Assembly (NCBI GenBank): GCA_019843655.1
Contig: JACDQD010000004.1
Coordinates: 30,329,872-30,393,871, forward strand
DNA: 64,000 nt
Direction: 5' to 3'
Source of the DNA: Lethocerus indicus
Taxonomy: Eukaryota > Arthropoda > Insecta > Hemiptera > Belostomatidae
Made by a program: the position numbers and the translations under genes. Below the pieces are notes generated by a model. That model worked only from the letters and a program-made list of their open reading frames with translations. It was not told the origin of the DNA and did not search any database. Numbering within the stretch: position 1 is the stretch's first letter; every line of letters starts with the position of its first letter. Shown piece after piece: positions 1-15,240 of this stretch.

Positions 1-1520
1 CGGGGAAAAATGTCCACGTAGCTCTTTGACAATCGAACCGTGTAAATCCGTTCACTTGGAGCCTCCGATTGAAACGTTGGACCCGACCGGACGCTAAAAG
101 GTAGTGGAGAGCGCCCCCGATTAGTGACGCTGAATCGATCACTGTTCGAGTCCGAGAGCGGCTCGCATGACTCCCGGCCTCGGGGACTGAGAGAGACATC
201 ATCACCTGGTCGTTCTCGACACGTTATATACCTATACCTCCTTTCCAGTGCGTACAATAGGCGAGGGAGACTGGCCCCTGTTAGGCTATCTGCCACAGTT
301 AATGGCTCCCTATTCAAACTGCTTTTGTGGCTCGGTGTGAAACTGTTTTTCTAGGACCTCAGTTGGCCGGCTCACCCCCCACAACGCCCCCGGCCGACAC
401 AAATAGCGAAACTATTAAGCCGAACCTTCACCCCCTCCCCCCAATTCCCTATTAACTGCCCCTTATACACACTCCGATTTATATTATACAGAATAGAATA
501 ATTACCATTACTGATCATCGATTTGAAAGCGCCGCTTCGCTAGGAATTGTATTGAAACTAAATCCCTACAAAAGTGATTAACGGTTTCTAGGCAATTTAA
601 TTATTTACGTACAAAACCATATCCGTATGGTATATGGAACTTTCATTACACTAGGCCAGGAGGCCTAAAGAATAATTAAAAACATGTAGATTATATAAAT
701 GTGAGGGCCTGGGAAAAATACTGAACATTGTCCTCTGGAGTAAATTTACTAGTCTCGTTTGACTAGTAGGAATCGAGACTATAAAAGGGTGCAATTAGAA
801 GTAGAACCTCGGTGAGTCGTATTCCGTGCGAGTGATGAGAGAAAAGACTCGAGTCGATGATGGCGCGTGGTCTCGAATCGGGAGCTGATGTCCGCTGTCC
901 CGGGTCCCAAAAATTATTGCTTTTTTCAGGCCCCAATTCGTCGGCAATGGGACAGTTTTCAGCGGCCCATTCTTAGCCGTGTTTTGTCGGGCGTGGGGGA
1001 GACCGCTAGCTCTATTCTTCTCCGTCCTCTTGGCCGTCCTCTCCTTCTGCTCCTCCTCCTACCGAGGAGGGTGTGAAGGCGTGTAAGGTGGGCGTAGCGT
1101 GGGCCGCCACACACTTTATTATGAACTCACTCCGGGGTAGTTCATGTATGCGGCGAGGTAGGTCCCGAGGGAGGGCGGTGGTAGGGGGGCGCCAGGTGCT
1201 CTGCTCCCCATCGTCACGACATAATCGATTATACCTCAGGTCTGTGTGTCTGGGGCAGTGCCTGCGTGCGTGTGCGTCTGCCTGCGTGTGTACGTGCGTC
1301 TGGACAGTGTGTGAGTGTGTGTGCTCGGCGGACCACACCAGCTGCCAGCGAACGCCCCTCCGAAAACCAACCCTCCCAAGTTGAACTCAAACAATCCACT
1401 ACCCTCGTTTCATCCCGTTCGCCGACAAAGGCCCCCGGTCGGTCGGCTATTGAAGTGGGGCTTTTAAAGTTAGTTTTCCGATTAGATCACGGTTATGCGC
1501 CCACTTCATAACCCCTACAA
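1..1520. other. GC/CpG-rich non-coding block
   Basis: Mixed GC-rich sequence with C-runs near 370-450 and a GT-rich stretch near 1240-1330. Several reading frames stay open by composition (for example 1073-1384), but none shows a recognisable domain. A TATAAAAGG string at 779-787 has no convincing initiator 30 bases downstream. A short inverted repeat (AGTCTCG/CGAGACT) sits at 750-780. Best read as non-coding, possibly regulatory. Confidence 0.3.
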
Positions 1521-3063
1521 TAATGTAGTCTACCGCTATTGTGTATCCAATAACATTCCCAGTCAATTTCTAATGTATTGCGAATCATCTGTAGTGTATA
1601 ATAATTACAAACTGAATAAGCTCTGAATAAGCTGGTCTGAATTATCTATCTATGGATTTTCAGGCATTGCGTGATCCGGTATAGACAGACCAAATTTTAT
1701 ATCTACTACTGAAATAGTAATTTCATAGTATTTATGAAACTCTTAGTTTGTCTCGTGTACTATAAATGAAGGTTCTACAAATAGTATAGTAATAAAAGCC
1801 TAATTAAAAAGTCAAACGCGAGTAAAGGGGTGGATGGTATGACGGAAGTCTCAGTTGCAGTTAGAGGTGTCACCCCTTATTTATATTTGTAAATGATTCT
1901 GACTATTAGTCAGTAACTGTTAGGCATATAAACATGATACGTGTCTATAATAATGTTCGGAGTATCGGGCATTTTACAGCTGAAGGGGACAGGGCGTGAC
2001 GCCCACCCCCCTTCCTTTACTTGGCCCTGTAATTAATGTTCGAAATTAAAATTAAAGGGCGAACTACTTCCCGCCGATAATTATTAATCCGGTCTTTGTA
2101 AACTGGAAAAACAATTTCCTATAACTCTTTGTCTAATATTACGCAATTTCGTCCGCTTATTTATTGACAAGAATTATTTTATTCATTTGAGTCACAGTTT
2201 TTCATCACGCAGTAGTTCCTCGAGAGAAACAAACATTGGTTTATAAAAAATAATTGCTTTAGAGCGATCGGAGTTTTTAATGGTAAAACGAACCCATAAA
2301 TGTGGCAGAGGAATTAGTGATACGCGATTTGATTTCTGAAATTTCATTCGCGTTGTTAAAACTCAAATTTTTTACTATAAATTACATTAATTAGTTATTT
2401 ATTATTCGAAATTTAAATCATATTGGAATGAAATATCGAAATGTAAAATTTAAAAATGCTCAGACGATTATATTATATCGTCGACGTTAAAATATATGCA
2501 GCGTATATAAATTTTGTTTGTTCATTGATTTATTTTATACTAAAAGCAAGTTACTACACAAGTTAAGTATAACTAAAAGGTAAGTTACTTCCTAGTTACT
2601 AATACGTTTTTCCAGGATCTCCACACAAAATATCCAAGTCTTTTACTAAGCTACTGAACAGTTCAGTTCAAACAAAATATATTAAATAAGAAGAATATCC
2701 GAACAACATTGTATCCGATTTTTATTCAGTTACGAGTCGAATCCATTATTGACGTTGCCATGGCGATGTCAATTGTACACGCGACGCTTGAGTTAAATGT
2801 TATAAAAACCATCGATTTGCGTTGTACGCACATTCGCCTCCATTCAAACCGAACTGGGATATTTACCTTCCAGTATATCCTTGATAGAATGACAAAGACA
2901 AGGAACCTTATTTCATTTAACTAAGTTACAGCCTGCAAGTAAATAACAATCCAGAACGGCCAGCAGATAGATTAGTTACAAGTAATTTTTCGCGGCTATA
3001 AACATTTTATGCGGCCTAGGGGTCTGCATAAATGTACTTTGAGCTGCCTTTTAGGTGGTCCAA
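1521..3063. other. AT-rich non-coding stretch
   Basis: No supported gene. A two-unit tandem repeat of CTGAATAAGCT lies at about 1615-1634. The short open frame at 2709-2924 shows no coding signature. Confidence 0.5.
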
Positions 3064-3186
3064 AAGTGACAGTGTAGTCAGGATGCCTCTCCGGCAACCC
3101 ATATGACTAGGAGGATCACTAATCAACACTCAGGATATGCTACTGAAGATGTCGAGAAGGCGAAACAGGTCTTCTCGCAAGAAAGA
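3064..3186 (+). mobile_element. Decayed copy of the 30.5/38.6/54.2 kb foldback family
   Basis: Two blocks match the family in the right order: AGTGACAGTGTAGT near 3065-3078, followed by GCTACTGAAGATG and a diverged GCGAAACAGGTCT arm at 3139-3172. The terminal inverted repeat and target duplication are no longer visible. This implies the family is old in this genome. Confidence 0.5.
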
Positions 3187-4600
3187 TGGAACCTAAATAA
3201 ATTGATCACCTTACATATTAAATTTATTTGCATTTTAAGCATGCTTCTGAGGGGAACCAAATATTGAAAAGGTTTATTTATAAGCGAGTAACGTTAATGG
3301 CCAATTTCATTATTACGATATAACCAGCATAAATATGCGTATTATCGTTTTATCTGCGGCATTTTCGGACAATCGCTCGTTGAAAAATTTCCGTCTGTGA
3401 TCGTCATAAGATGATGCATGAAACATGGTTCTGACACGGTCCACTGGCTTCGAAGAATGCGGGATATTAAATTGGATCAGCCTCCATACTTCTTTTCAAC
3501 AACAATTTTCAGCCGATGCACAATTAGCATGACAATAGAAAGATCTAATTTTATACCCATACGGCCATTTTTTGTAACCAAGAACTCGGGCGACTGTCCG
3601 ACATCTTTTAATTCTCATTGGCACATCCGTTTGATATCTTTAAATTTACAAATTTGTATATATTAAATACTTTGGCCCAAAAACAAACAATGTTATGAAT
3701 GCACTGTACATACTAGAAGATTTGTAATTTATATCAGTTTGTGTCAAATTCCAAAATATATTTTTTTAAATTTAAATTTTAAATGCTAAACATAGTAATT
3801 AACAGGTAATCACTTTAATCTAATTAAGACGATATTTACATAAATTAGGTCTATATAGACTAGGAAACAATAGCCATTATACTCTTGAGCACATGATCTT
3901 CCCAATGGGGTCTAATATAAGGCGACAAATAAGAGGCGCAATATTCGACTATCGTGTCAAACCTGGTGAGAAATCATATATAGTATATAGTCCCTTATAC
4001 AGTATATAGTCCTTATAGTACCTTTACACATTTTTTATAATTGCTTGACACAGAATGGCTGACCTGTAATTATTGTTTAGAAAATCATTCTGTTTACTAT
4101 CATTTAATAATTTCACTAAGAACACTAACTATAATACAAAAAAAAACATTTTTTATGTAATAGCAGTTTTTATGTTTTTGTACTATCGAATGTTCGATAC
4201 ATTCGAATAATAATACAAATCCCAATTGCAAACAACAATGGTATGAATTGCTCAAAAATCAATACGTACATCTTGCGCTCCGTTTCGATTATCTATATGA
4301 CGAGATTTATCTACTAGCAATTATAATAATGAAACTGTAATATAATATTAACGATAAATCTGTGGGAAATACCAGGTAGGTCAGAGCACAACAGAATAAG
4401 TGTGTGGGCATCATTAATATAAATTAATAAGCGGCAACCGACAATGATAAATCTAGACCGGTTTTAAACCTCAAATGATATACACGGACAACAGTATACA
4501 TATACTGTGAAGACTGTAATTGTTCGTAGAACGTCAAGAGCGATAAAAAGTGCGTCCGGCGTCGGAGGAGGTTCCCCTTTTGAAAAAGTTGATTGGTTCT
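3187..4600. other. AT-rich non-coding stretch
   Basis: Nothing gene-like. It contains a duplicated TATAGTATATAGTCC motif at about 3976-4012 and a small TATCGAA/TTCGATA hairpin near 4184-4199. Confidence 0.5.
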
Positions 4601-5170
4601 GGGCGTGTTGCGGAGGCACTTTCCAGTCGGCGCTAGGAGAGGAGGACCTCCGCGGCGTCCGGAGCACGTGCTCTCCTCAGCAGAGGACAGAGAGAGAGAG
4701 GGAGGGAGGGAGAGGGCTGGCCGCTCTCCGGGGCCACGACAGAGAGGGAACGATCCCAGACGGGCGGGGAGGAGGAAGGAGGAAGAACCGGCAGACACAG
4801 CCCCGAGGACCAGGAGAAATTGTAAAGGGGGGTGGCGGGAGAGAGGAGGGAGGGAGGGAGGGATGGGCGTGTGTGCGCCCGTGTGTGCGTCAGACGCGGC
4901 CCCGTAATAGCATTATGATTGTAAGTTACACACTTGTAGATGGGAGGGGGGAGGCAAGTGAGAAGGCCTTTGATGTTGGCCGCCCCGGCTACCCCGCCCC
5001 AACCCCGCCCCGGCCACCGCTCCCTATTCACCGCCGCCCAGAGAGGGGCCCCTTCCTATTTCGGAAACTTTCACGAATTTGCCCGTCCATTCAAACCCGA
5101 GCGGCCACGAAACGTCCGCCGCATGCCCGCATTTTAATTCTGACGCCCCGAAGACAATTTTACGAATAAT
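4601..5170. repeat. Purine-rich, GC-rich low-complexity block
   Basis: Positions 4680-4870 are dominated by GAGA and GGGAGG runs, followed by CpG- and C-rich sequence to about 5120. Long open frames exist on both strands (up to 220 codons) but are compositional: Arg, Gly and Glu dominate and no domain is visible. GAGAG runs could bind GAGA-type factors (inference). Confidence 0.55.
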
Positions 5171-7199
5171 TAACTCGGTAAACAGTACCTTGTCCCGAGA
5201 ATACGGATTAACAGCGCGGTTAAAACGGGCCTTTTTTGTCGGTTAGCGTACTAGAAACAGCTATCCACTTACGGAATGGAGCTTTAAACCTGGAAGCGGA
5301 ATAGCGAAAGGAAAAGAAAATTTACCTGGGTGACCCGGCTATTAAAATATACAATAGTGTAATTATTTTAAAAATCGGAATCGCGGGATGGATGTAACGC
5401 TATAGAAGTGTTATGACTGTAATATGTGTTGTTAAGCCGATTTTGAAGGAAGCCAAACTTTGCCAAATCTAATTATTCTCATCAGTCGCATCCCTGTCAA
5501 ATATTTATAAATTTTAAAATGAAGCCTATTTTTACGCTTATTTATTTACATCGATAAAATTTTTAAAACGCTGGTACTGCACTTATTAGCAGGAAAATTG
5601 TACCGAAGAAAACAATCAATTGGGAATTTAGCTTTTCTTCTAAATATACTTACAGTATACTCCCACCAAAATTACAAAAGTTGGATTAAATGATTGCTCA
5701 TTTATGACAAACACAGTTTTACATTCCTAATATTTTTTTGCCTTTCTTTTGACTGTTGTCCCTAATCTTCCGCCATTACCTTAAGACTGAAGGCAATTTG
5801 TATTGTTCGTGCCGGTTTAGAAAAAGCGATACAGTCGTGGAGAGGTAGCGGAGGGGGTCAACTAGCGGAACCTTTGAAAGCGTGCTGAATGCCTAATTCT
5901 GAAGACATACTACACGTGTAAGAACCTTTGACGTACAATAATGAAGGAGCCTAAATGTAGTTCTTTTCCTGAAGGGAACAAAGGCCTCGACTGTTCGGTC
6001 ACAGACATTCGGAAATCTCAAGGGGTAGAGAGGAGGAGTACGACTAAAGAAGGTTTCGTCGCTCCACAGGTATAAAAATAATCCCGCTAATTTTGAATAT
6101 CTTTCCTGTAGGCGGAGTCTTTAAAATGTTACCGCTGTGAAACTGACATAATACATTACGTTTTTTCATAAAATATTTATCGAATAAGTCAATCTTCCAA
6201 TAATATTTGTAGATAAACTTAATGGTAACGATTGATTAACAAAATTCGTGAACCGTCACAACATCCTGTAAGTTACAGGTCCTGAATTACAGGATATTGA
6301 TTATGTAGCGAGCGTTACCGCGTTAAAAAATGATTATTTTCGTTACGTTCATTTCTATTCCCTTAGGTAACAGTTTTAATTATTTTTTGGCGCTTTCAAT
6401 AAATGATAGACTTATTGCCTCTATAGCACGTAAATATATTTGATAATCTCTATACTAGATTTTATTATGAACAATGGAACATAATATGATACCAAATATT
6501 CTTTATTTTATACCTTATTTTATGACATGTATATTTAATTCTATAGATATTTATTCAGTGAGAAGCAGCTTGGTTTTAGACTAAGTAAATTTATTTGCCC
6601 ATTGCCGATACAGATTGTATTTAAACCTTGAAAGTTTTATTTCGTCTTACGACATTCGGGGTGATTTCAGTACCGAGAATTATCCTTAAAGGCTTAGCTG
6701 TTATTGAAACCACGCCGGACGTATTAAAATAGAATATACATAATAATACGGTTAGAATAACTCGAATAGGTCGCGACGGGTACCTCCGCATTCGTTAAGA
6801 TTTACTCCATACTCCTTAAAGCAATGAGGTTCGATCCGTTATGGCTAGGGTGCCTTTTCGCAGGTTTACAATAGGATTGTCGCTCGTTGCACAGTTGTAA
6901 ATGGGCCCCGTAAGGGAGTTCCTCCGCGCGTGTGAGCGAGCGTATTTGAACGCGGCACATCTTGAAGGAGGAGCCCTTTCATGTATGCCGCCAGTTTTAT
7001 TGCCCGACTCTCGGCAGAGGCGCCCCAACAACTCACAAAGCTTCCTACATTCCCATGAACAAGGGTCCAGGGTACAAGCACCGCAAACAATACTACAAAC
7101 TCCATTGTAAAACACTACCTCTCTTCAACCCGCCCACCAGACCCCGAGTCCCTTCTTAGAATTTAATTTAGAGAAAAACTTACATATCCTGAAAATTTT
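5171..7199. other. AT-rich non-coding stretch with a short GC block
   Basis: AT-rich to about 6780, then a CpG-richer block at 6800-7160 with overlapping short open frames on both strands (6816-7159) and no domain signature. A strong acceptor-like TTTTATTTCAG ends at 7206; the frames after it have no convincing donor. Confidence 0.4.
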
Positions 7200-8010
7200 A
7201 TTTCAGCCTTTTCCGGCCTCGCATTACAGCCGGACTCATGGGGTAGAGACTTCTCTACATAAAGAGGTTTGTCATTTGTATTCGGTATTTGTAATGAAAT
7301 TTGTATTCGATCAGTAGATTAGTACTACAATTTTGTATTACCGGCTGCATAGTCAAGAGTTACCAACGGAGTATCACCCTGTAATTCTCATATAACAACC
7401 GTCATTGTCTCGTCAGTCCAACGTCGACAACCTTCGTCGCGATATACCAATAGGCGTATACCAAAAACATCACGGGTGATAATCGCCCGTGAACGTACAT
7501 ATTTCAAAATCTCCAAACAGCCGATCACAACTGTCGTTCTGAAAAAATGTCTTTATTTTTACACTCGGTTTAAAACCAATGACCGATCAGCGGTTTTCCG
7601 AGTGTAAGGAGCGATTGTATTTTAGGGGAAGGCAAGGGCGGAGGGAGCTTCAGCTGCTAATTAGTAAGAAAGGCTTAACCTCGGTGCCTTTGGCTGTGGC
7701 TGAGGCTGTGGCCGTGGCAGCGGAGCTCAATAGTTTGTGAATGAGGCCTACTGTAAGGTGTGCGGTGGAATGCGGAGGGGGCGGGCCCCGGCTCCCTTTG
7801 ATCTCGCCGCCAGCCCCACACACGCCGCCCCGGGAAAAACCTAAATAGGTTCACAGGGACCGAGCTTCAATTAGTGCTCGCATCCCGGTGTCCTCCGCCG
7901 CGTTGGGACCACGCAAACCCCTGTTTTTCCTTAACGCTAATAACTGCCCGCCCCTCACCCCCATCCATCTAACTCTCATAGCCGGCGCTAGCCTCCCCAA
8001 TTGACGCGGT
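7200..8010. other. Non-coding, GC-rich block at 7620-7980
   Basis: TGGCTGTGGCTGAGGCTGTGG short-period repeats occur near 7689-7720, followed by a CpG-rich, C-run-rich stretch to about 7970. No open frame of interest. Candidate regulatory block on composition only. Confidence 0.3.
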
Positions 8011-9700
8011 TAGGTAATATCGACCTGATTTCCCTACATGCATATTGACGAAACTCGCAGCCGACCTTGATAAGTTTACAGAAAAAAAAGGGAAAATTTA
8101 ATTGCACTGAGATTGAAGTAGGATCTTCCTTAGCCAAGTAGCTATTATAACGTGAACGGAATAAACGTAGCATTATTTTTACGCAATTATTCCCAGCTAG
8201 GGGGTCGCGTTTCAAATATAATAGGTTTCGAATCTTTTCAACCCATCACTACATACGCATATTCCATACAAGTGGGCTTCAAGAATGAACTTGGTGCGAC
8301 AGATCACCCTAGTAACTAGCCCAGCCGTCATTTATATAAGGCGTGTGGCCCCCATGTCCAACTCTCTGCAAGTTCCAGCGCGTATGTGAAAATACTGCCT
8401 TATGCTAAATATAAGTGGGAATATTCCCGCCACACGTGACCGAACTAATATTATTTGCAGTGATCCCGGTTGAGAAGAATCGTTTGTGGGTCGATGGGCA
8501 ATTGAAACTGTGGAAGTGATAGGTGTCTGTATGAAACTTTTTCGATCAGAAGTGAGCGGTAAAATTCTATCGGAACCGGGGCGTTCCGCCGGCCTATCCC
8601 GGGACACGGAAACGTTTCGTGCCGCAATTGGGAACCGACAAATAGGAAACAAAACTCAAATCGGCTGTGCACGGAATACATTAAGGATAGTTTCGGTGTC
8701 TGCCTTCATTTACTGTACTTCTCTTTGCAATGGAAAACGACAGGATAGTTTTGATCTGTCCTATAATACCTATCGGAACTAAATTTCCTTTACATGTCAC
8801 ACAGTTAGCATTTATTTTATATGTAAACGAAGGTAGATATACACCTAATACTGGTTCTTGTAAGATATAATGTGGTATATAATATTTTAATACCTTAGAA
8901 CGAAATGATTGATTTCAACTAAAAACACGGAACAGCATCGCGATAATTCAAATTATAATTCAAGTTTATAAGTATAACATTGCGCCCCGAGAAACAGAAT
9001 AATATATTTGAATTTCATAGTCGATTTCATTAATTAAAACAGACGCATCCTTAAATCATTAAGGAATAATTAATGACTGGCCAAAAATAAACATTTCAAC
9101 ATGCGTGAATTTTGAAAATACATAAGAACATTTACGGTAGAGGTAGTGTCTTGTTCGTTAATTTGGGTCTTAACTACCTCCACATTTGAGCTAACATGGA
9201 TCCTTAGTGTTCACTGATTGGATTAATGATAACTCCTTTGTTAACATAAATATTAAGACCTCTCAAGGGTAAACCGTAACTCACGCCCAATATAGAGAAA
9301 GACATTTTGAGAAACAGCGAATGACGTGATACGGGTAGATATGTCCTTTTTATCTTAGCTAGATGAACTGAGATAGCGGAAATTAATCGCAGAAAACGAA
9401 GATAAAATACGTATTAAACCTAATTGCAGCGTTATTTCCTGTACAATATATTAACTAAATTTGGCACATCGTTACATAAGCAGAGAGAAATAAGAAAATT
9501 CTTGCAGAAATGTCCTTTTAGCTAGTCAGCCGACAATATATTTACATTTTATTTTTATCGGGTAACTGAAATAGCAGAGGCATTCAAAAATATGGGTTAA
9601 AACAAATGATTTTCTGTTTTTTGACTAGTGGTTAGCAAATTAATTGTATCCTGCCTCTATTTTGTTTTCTTAAAAACCGTTTTGTAGATTGAGATTAGCG
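8011..9700. other. AT-rich non-coding stretch
   Basis: Overlapping open frames at 8332-8782 on both strands lack domains. An acceptor-like TATTTGCAG ends at 8460, but the frame after it runs into a stop without a donor. Nothing else seen. Confidence 0.4.
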
Positions 9701-10110
9701 TCTTTCTGTCGGTTCCGCTATTGTCGGCCGGTAAGGGGGGCCGTTATTTCGGGTCACAGTGGAGGCCTTTGAAACGTGTGATTAATTCTAAGCCGGTGTG
9801 TCACACTTGAGGGTGTCATTTAAACGGGGCCATCTGCAAGTCCGGCCCCTGGAAAAAGGCCAATTTTAATCGGACCCGGCTTTTTTCCTCATTTTACCGC
9901 TCTAGTGTGTGTTTGTGTGTGTGTGTGTGTGTTTGAGTATGTGTGTGCCTGTGTAAGAGCCCAGATAAAAATCTATTGGATCAATATGGCCGACTGTTCC
10001 CTACTATCTGATGTACGCACTCTCCGCGGCCCACACGACCTGTATATAAATCATCGGGCACATCGTTGTACAACATTGAGCTAGACGGGGTACACCTCCT
10101 TTGGCAATTA
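9701..10110. other. GC-richer block with an imperfect GT array
   Basis: An imperfect (GT)n array spans about 9905-9950. It is followed by CpG-rich sequence with a CAATATGGC motif at 9982-9990, the reverse complement of the GCCATATTG pair at 62.5 kb. Candidate regulatory block. Confidence 0.3.
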
Positions 10111-10322
10111 CGGATTTCTTCTTTAAACACTCATCGGCCTAGACGTGATATATAACTGCCAATCAATTTACGAATCGATTGCATTATGAGGCAAAAATAT
10201 TGACTGGTAACTATTATATAATGATTTGGTGACATTCGCAGACCGTTGTCATCTATCAGCTATCCACAAAGGTAAATTAGAAGCTGGAGTTTAATTAAAG
10301 TAAATGTTTTTTGTAATTTTAG

Positions 10323-10412
10323 TGGGTACCTAGACCTCCACTCTATTAAAATTCTGAACTCCTTGCTTAGGCGCGTTCAGAAGAAATTGAACCACGCTGT
10401 GGCTAATTACAG
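10323..10412 (+). CDS. Candidate internal exon, GC donor
   Basis: A T-rich acceptor (TTTTGTAATTTTAG) ends at 10322. Only one frame stays open, entered in phase 2 and left in phase 2. It gives about 29 codons with varied, gene-like usage and an amphipathic helix-like segment around SIKILNSLLRRVQKKLN. The only possible donor is the non-canonical ACAG|GCAAAT at 10413; otherwise the frame reaches TAA nine bases further on, which would make this a terminal exon. No family is recognised. The phase agrees with the candidates at 13857 and 21659, which is suggestive but could be chance. Confidence 0.25.
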
Positions 10413-12912
<2,500 letters not shown>

Positions 12913-13330
12913 AATGAACTGGCGGTATAAGGCGGGTACAGAGATTGCGGCCACCGTTCAATCAGTCACGCGGGCCGTCGCTCCGTAATTGTGCGAGCGG
13001 AGAGAAAATTTAAATTTGAGCCGGAGCCGGTAGAACAACAATCGAGCTGTATAAATGCTAATGGGAGGAGGGGGCGGAGGAGGGGAGGGACACGCGCACG
13101 CACAGAGAGCGGCCAGGAACACAAACAGACGCGCGGACGCACGCCGCCGATAGCCCAGTGTTGTAGTGTAATATTACACTTAGCGGCGGCCTCTAATCCA
13201 GCCTTGCCGACGGACACTCCCCTAATTACGCTCTCACGCACACTGGCACACACTCACGCCTCCCTCCACCCTCCTCCTTAGGCCCTCTTGGGTGCACACA
13301 CGACCGCACCCCCACCCCCATCCATGTATT
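12913..13330. other. CpG-rich block with a perfect 16-base palindrome
   Basis: GC-rich sequence with GGAGG runs. AGTGTAATATTACACT at 13165-13180 is a perfect palindrome, flanked by GCCGCC (13143-13148) and GGCGGC (13184-13189), which could extend it into a larger hairpin. Open frames on both strands lack domains. Candidate regulatory or origin-like structure, function unknown. Confidence 0.35.
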
Positions 13331-13856
13331 GACACCTCCAGCGGCTTCATTTCCCCTCTGAAAAAGGACAATTTTTTTATTTCGTCTACTCTTGTAATTC
13401 GTCCTTATTGGCGCTAGTCCGACGATACTTCGATGCGATTATTTTCGGTCGAATAAACCAAGGTGCATTAATAACGCGGGGCGTTAAATTAAGAAGACCC
13501 GTCGAAGAAATTACAATTAACCTTTTCTTCAAATCATATAATCGGTGGAAATGTAAGACGTTTTATTACCATCGCGTAGTGCGCAAAATATGAACGGGGC
13601 AGAATGGAGTTCTACTGTGAAGTTTAGAACTGACATTTAGAATTGATATTCCAATATTCTCGATGAATTCTTTCAACGCTAGATGAATATATTGCGACGT
13701 ACACGAAGTATTATAACTCAATTCCTTGTACAGTATACGCTCAATTATCTTTTTTTCGGGGGGAAAGATATATGTTCAAAATCGTAATCTTTAAATATAA
13801 GGACTATTTCGATAGAAGCTTCTTTTTTTAGTAATATTGATTATTTTTTTTTACAG
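13331..13856. other. AT-rich non-coding stretch
   Basis: No supported feature apart from the strong polypyrimidine tract and acceptor that ends at 13856. Confidence 0.4.
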
Positions 13857-13922
13857 CTTTATTCTCCTCCTGCAATGGAACGATTTCGAAATATTTATAC
13901 GGGCCGATAGCCCTACAAGGGG
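13857..13922 (+). CDS. Candidate internal exon, 66 bp
   Basis: A near-perfect acceptor (a T-run followed by TTACAG) ends at 13856, and AGGGG|GTAAAA at 13923 is a fair donor. The phase-2 frame is open throughout and gives FILLLQWNDFEIFIRADSPT. One other frame stops at a TAG. Entry and exit are both phase 2, the same as the candidates at 10323 and 21659. No domain is recognised. It could be a chance ORF downstream of a T-rich tract. Confidence 0.25.
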
Positions 13923-15240
13923 GTAAAATTAGGGATGTATATCGCACGATAAAATGGTTCGGAGAGGACGGATGTTTGGCCCCCCAGTTGACCGTTATTA
14001 ACATAGGTGGTCCAATATAATCGGTTTCCCTCGAGACAAACATCTCTCCGGCTCAGATTATTATTATTTAAATAACACGCCGCGGCCTACAACAAACATG
14101 TCCGCCCGGTCTTTCGCTTAACGGCTCGTATTATTTTCATAATTCGAGAATTTTATGACGGATAATTAGGGTTGTATTTCACGACCGAGTGGTAGTGAAA
14201 TTGAGTCATAAAACTCTTTATAGGCTATATTCGGACACCCTCATCGCCGATTTACACAGAATTGGTTCCATTAAAACGGTTCATCTTTATACTAATTTCA
14301 CAGCTTTGTATTCACAGCATTTATAGCATTTCGTGTAGCCCGGGTAAATTACAATTACCTTCTTGATTTCTATCCATCAGACAACACCAAACGTTTCGAC
14401 ACGCCCGTTCACTTACTCCGGTTTATAATTACGGTACGACATTGCTTCGAAATTACGTATAGGGAAGCTACAATATAATATTAAAACCTTAGAAATAACT
14501 TTATATAGCTATTAGTTTCATCGTATCAGGGAAATTATCCATAGTACTTTTCCTCCAATAATGATCTAGGAGTAATAAATTTCACCAGAGGAGAAATGGC
14601 TCTTACCGAGTCAATTAAAATGAGAACTATTAATTCCAGCAGGAAATTTATTCTCCAGGATTACTGGAGTGTAAGTATGAATAAGCGCGAGTCAAAACAG
14701 CATCCCCGTACAACATGCAGACCCCTTCCACGCTACACTAAACATAAGCTACAGACAAGTTACCCGATGACACTAATCCTCCATTCTTCGGTTTCCACCG
14801 ACCGGTTTGGTACCCAAGACTAATTTTACCTTCTCGGCATCGTCAGTAGCGTTCCGTCAGTAATAAATTGAGACACCTAGATTCGAATTTTCACCCCTTT
14901 TTGCCCTAAGTTAAACTGGTCTGGCATAGAACGAATTCAGCAAGTGGGGAACGAAGACAACAACAAAAATAGCTGGACTCCTATGAGGTATCTCAGAAGT
15001 TATTGATGCAGTAACGATAGCGAACTGAATAACAGTTTCGACCGGTGTAATAATAATATAAGTCACTTACAAAAGTCAACGGCTTTTTAAATATCCCACC
15101 TTAACTGTTCCTTATATTATTCTGCATTCGCCAGAGCGTAAAATTTGCAGTAAAGGCCGGATTTTAAACAGACACAACGATTCAAATGAGCGGAAATTAT
15201 TTGTTCAAGTCGGAGCGCGTAAATTACACGGAGGTTGTGT
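13923..15240. other. Non-coding, with a decayed foldback fragment
   Basis: Mostly AT-rich. At about 14800-14856 the sequence ACCGGTTTGGT and CTCGGCATCGTCAGTAGCG resembles half of the foldback family. On the minus strand, 14470-14420 carries a short open segment between an acceptor-like and a GTAAGT donor-like site; it is too short to call. Confidence 0.3.

Noticed and set aside
779..815. TATAAAAGG as a core promoter
   Set aside because: No initiator at the expected distance and no exon-like sequence downstream.
4507..5169. 220-codon open frame, longest in the window
   Set aside because: It crosses GA- and C-rich low-complexity DNA, both strands stay open there, the peptide is Arg/Gly/Pro/Glu-rich with no domain, and no splice support exists.
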